The notes under the pieces: model-generated | Seen by the model: only the letters and a program-made list of their open reading frames with translations | What the model was told of the DNA's origin: nothing | Database searches by the model: none | Program-made: the position numbers and the translations under genes | Assembly (NCBI GenBank): GCA_036503065.1 | Contig: DASXXM010000284.1 | Location: forward strand, 1 to 10,544 | Length of the DNA: 10,544 bases | Direction of reading: 5' to 3' | DNA from: DATEPR01 sp036503065 | GTDB taxonomy: Bacteria > Actinomycetota > Actinomycetes > Mycobacteriales > Pseudonocardiaceae | Shown here: one piece after another, positions 9,811-10,544 of the stretch | How the letters are laid out: every line of letters starts with the position of its first letter | How positions within the stretch are numbered: position 1 is the first letter of the stretch

Positions 9811-10004
9811 CTCCACAAGCAGCGTCACGGTTCGGCACCGGGCTCATGCGGTTGCTATGGCATACAGCATATAGCGCTGGTGATTGCGGAATCGTCGAGC
9901 GCCGGCGAGGTCGGCACATGACTGGGCTTGCGCAGCTGCTATGGCATACAGCATATAGCGATAGTAGTTGCGGATCGTCGAGTACCGGCGAGGTGGGTTC
10001 GTGA
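9807..10004 (+). CDS. Small repeat-derived ORF A, coupled to hisS
   Basis: A 65-codon frame opened by a GTG that overlaps the hisS stop (GTGA, 9807-9810) and closed by a TGA overlapping the next start (GTGA, 10001-10004). It spans units 1 and 2 and contains RLLWHTAYSAG and QLLWHTAYSD, the peptide readings of the conserved core. No ribosome site precedes 9807, so translation would depend on coupling to hisS; ATG 9846 and ATG 9918 (with GAGGTCGG upstream) are in-frame alternatives. Unit 2 is 83 rather than 84 bp: one lost G puts the frame onto the overlapping stop instead of through the next start. No known family is recognised. It may be a by-product of repeat amplification. Confidence 0.3.
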   Translation: MTPQAASRFGTGLMRLLWHTAYSAGDCGIVERRRGRHMTGLAQLLWHTAYSDSSCGSSSTGEVGS

Positions 10005-10081
10005 CCGGGCCCGTGCGGCTGCTATGGCATATAGCATCGGTGGTCGCCGGATTGTCGATCGCTGGCGAGGTGGGCACGTGA
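10001..10081 (+). CDS. Small repeat-derived ORF B
   Basis: A 26-codon frame starting at GTG 10001, with GAGGTGGG five bases upstream of the start region, and ending at TGA 10079-10081, which overlaps the next GTG at 10078. The product would be a short hydrophobic peptide with RLLWHIASVVAGLS followed by AGEVGT. It covers unit 3, a 77-bp unit. No family is recognised. Translation is plausible from the start and ribosome site; function is unknown. Confidence 0.25.
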   Translation: MTGPVRLLWHIASVVAGLSIAGEVGT

Positions 10082-10158
10082 TCAGCCTTGTCCAGTTGCT
10101 ATGGCATACAGCATCGGTCGTTGCGCGGTTGTCGACTGCTCGCGAGGTGGGCACATGA
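10078..10158 (+). CDS. Small repeat-derived ORF C
   Basis: A 26-codon paralogue of ORF B from GTG 10078 to TGA 10156-10158, overlapping the next ATG at 10155 (ATGA). It encodes QLLWHTASVVARLST followed by AREVGT. Sixteen of its 25 non-start sense codons end in G or C, weak for this genome, and the rare leucine codon CTA lies in the invariant core. That suggests the nucleotide sequence, not the peptide, is what is conserved. Confidence 0.25.
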   Translation: MISLVQLLWHTASVVARLSTAREVGT

Positions 10159-10319
10159 CCTGGCTTGTGCGTTTGCTATGGCATATAGCATATAGCGCTG
10201 GTGGTCGCAGGATCGTCGAGCGTCGGCGAGATGGACACGTGATCGGGCTCGTCCAGTTGCTATGGCATGCAGCATCGGTGGTTGCGGGGTTGTCGACTGC
10301 TGGCGAGGTGGCCACGTGA
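10155..10319 (+). CDS. Small repeat-derived ORF D
   Basis: A 54-codon frame covering a long and a short unit, from ATG 10155 to TGA 10317-10319, which overlaps the next GTG at 10316. Because the long unit is 84 bp, the internal GTG start of that unit (10239) is read through in frame. Two half-repeats are visible: RLLWHIAYSAGG...ERRRDGH and QLLWHAASVVAGLSTAGEVAT. Only 33 of 54 codons end in G or C, against 21 of 22 in the gene starting at 10477. No family is recognised. Confidence 0.25.
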   Translation: MTWLVRLLWHIAYSAGGRRIVERRRDGHVIGLVQLLWHAASVVAGLSTAGEVAT

Positions 10320-10480
10320 TCGGGCTTGTGCGTTTGCTATGGCATGCAGCATATAGCGCCAATGGTTGCGGGATCGTCGAGCGTCGACGAGGTGGGTTCG
10401 TGTCCGGTCCTGGGTGGGTGCTATGGCATATAGCATCGGTGGTCGCGGGATTGTCAGGCGCTGGCGAGGTGGGTTCGTGA
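10316..10480 (+). CDS. Small repeat-derived ORF E
   Basis: A 54-codon paralogue of ORF D, from GTG 10316 to TGA 10478-10480, which overlaps the GTG of the following gene at 10477. It again contains one in-frame internal start (GTG 10400) with its own GAGGTGGG. Half-repeats are RLLWHAAYSANG...ERRRGGF and VLWHIASVVAGLSGAGEVGS. If translated, it would deliver ribosomes directly to the next gene's start. No family is recognised. Confidence 0.25.
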   Translation: MIGLVRLLWHAAYSANGCGIVERRRGGFVSGPGWVLWHIASVVAGLSGAGEVGS

Positions 10481-10544
10481 TCGAGCCGCCGACCCAGCCG
10501 ATCTCGCTGGACCTGCTGCCTCGCGCGGTGGTGGTGCGCCGCGC
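10477..10544 (+). CDS. Unidentified gene, 5' part only
   Basis: GTG 10477 opens a frame that runs off the window. GAGGTGGG (10465-10472) in the last repeat unit serves as the ribosome site. The visible peptide begins MIEPPTQPISLDLLPRAVVV; 22 residues are too few to identify a family and I do not recognise it. Of the 22 complete codons, 21 end in G or C, as in the genuine genes and unlike the small ORFs in the array, so this is likely a real coding sequence. It overlaps ORF E by four bases and lies in the same reading frame as hisS. It is probably the gene whose leader and start region gave rise to the array. Confidence 0.65.
   Translation, partial: MIEPPTQPISLDLLPRAVVVRR

Larger units (their letters stand above)
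9829..10480 (+). repeat. Tandem array of 77/84-bp units carrying RBS and start codons
   Basis: Eight direct repeats, counted from GCTATGGCAT: 9854, 9938, 10021, 10098, 10175, 10259, 10336, 10420 (spacings 84, 83, 77, 77, 84, 77, 84). A decayed partial unit lies at 9829-9853. GCTATGGCAT is invariant in all eight and extends as GCTATGGCATRYAGCAT. Long units (1, 2, 5, 7) have a second ATAGC after the core; short units (3, 4, 6, 8) have CGG instead. Each unit then has GCGAGGTGGG-like DNA five bases ahead of ATG/GTG (starts 9918, 10001, 10078, 10155, 10239, 10316, 10400, 10477). GAGGTG matches the 16S anti-Shine-Dalgarno. A short-long pair forms a 161-bp higher-order repeat (10098, 10259, 10420). 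GC is about 60% in unit 4, below the flanking genes. The last unit supplies the ribosome site and start of the next gene. The units are similar throughout, so there are no unique spacers as in CRISPR. Confidence 0.97.

Noticed and set aside
9844..10362. Minus-strand small ORFs starting MLYAI in the array
   Set aside because: They also arise from the repeat core, but lack ribosome sites and the regular stop/start arrangement seen on the plus strand.
9829..10480. CRISPR array
   Set aside because: Units are similar over their whole 77-84 bp, with no unique spacers, and contain in-register start codons.
9829..10480. Iteron-type replication origin
   Set aside because: The repeats sit between chromosomal housekeeping genes, no replication initiator gene is visible, and no AT-rich region accompanies them. 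The DnaA box found is 6 kb away.
9854..10480. tRNA or other structured RNA gene cluster after hisS
   Set aside because: No cloverleaf, anticodon arm or CCA-like end can be drawn in a unit, only the short GCTAT/ATAGC hairpin.

Overview
The window is high-GC DNA with strong G/C third-position bias, GTG starts and tightly packed genes, typical of an actinomycete. The gene order secD-secF-apt-rel, then cyclophilin genes on the opposite strand, then a metallo-beta-lactamase-fold hydrolase and hisS, matches the conserved Mycobacterium tuberculosis neighbourhood Rv2587c to Rv2580c, except that the gene lying between secF and apt there (Rv2585c) is absent. I infer a non-mycobacterial actinomycete, probably of the Pseudonocardiales; the exact genus is not determined.

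Bases 2-3298 (+) carry the end of secD, then secF and apt, separated by 1 and 2 bases, so probably one transcript for the Sec translocon auxiliary proteins and adenine salvage. Bases 3299-3630 are a regulatory gap with two hairpins, a perfect DnaA-box nonamer plus a degenerate one, and a candidate promoter. Bases 3631-5934 (+) encode the bifunctional (p)ppGpp synthetase/hydrolase Rel. Two tandem cyclophilin-type peptidyl-prolyl isomerases follow on the minus strand (7631 down to 5923), one anchored by an N-terminal helix and one a lipoprotein; the distal one overlaps the 3' end of rel by 12 bp. A 200-bp divergent gap separates them from a plus-strand operon: a GloB-like hydrolase (7832-8533) overlapping hisS (8530-9810) by GTGA.

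The unexpected part is 9829-10480. Directly after hisS lies a tandem array of eight units of 77 or 83/84 bp (plus a decayed partial unit). Each has an invariant GCTATGGCAT core, a Shine-Dalgarno-like GAGGTGG and an ATG or GTG start. Because 77 and 83 are one less than a multiple of three while 84 is a multiple of three, short units (and one long unit with a 1-nt deletion) end an ORF exactly on the next start (GTGA/ATGA, 4-bp overlap), whereas 84-bp units read through the next start in frame. The result is an unbroken chain of overlapping small ORFs from the hisS stop codon to the start of the next real gene at 10477, which is cut by the window edge. The small ORFs have poor G/C third-position bias, so the array may act as a nucleic-acid element (repeated ribosome-binding/coupling module, hairpins or protein-binding sites) rather than for its peptides. 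This is the best candidate for an undescribed system here.

Functionally the ordinary genes cover protein export and extracytoplasmic folding (SecD, SecF, two cyclophilins), nucleotide and stringent-response metabolism (Apt, Rel), thiol-ester or related hydrolysis (GloB-like) and translation (HisRS).
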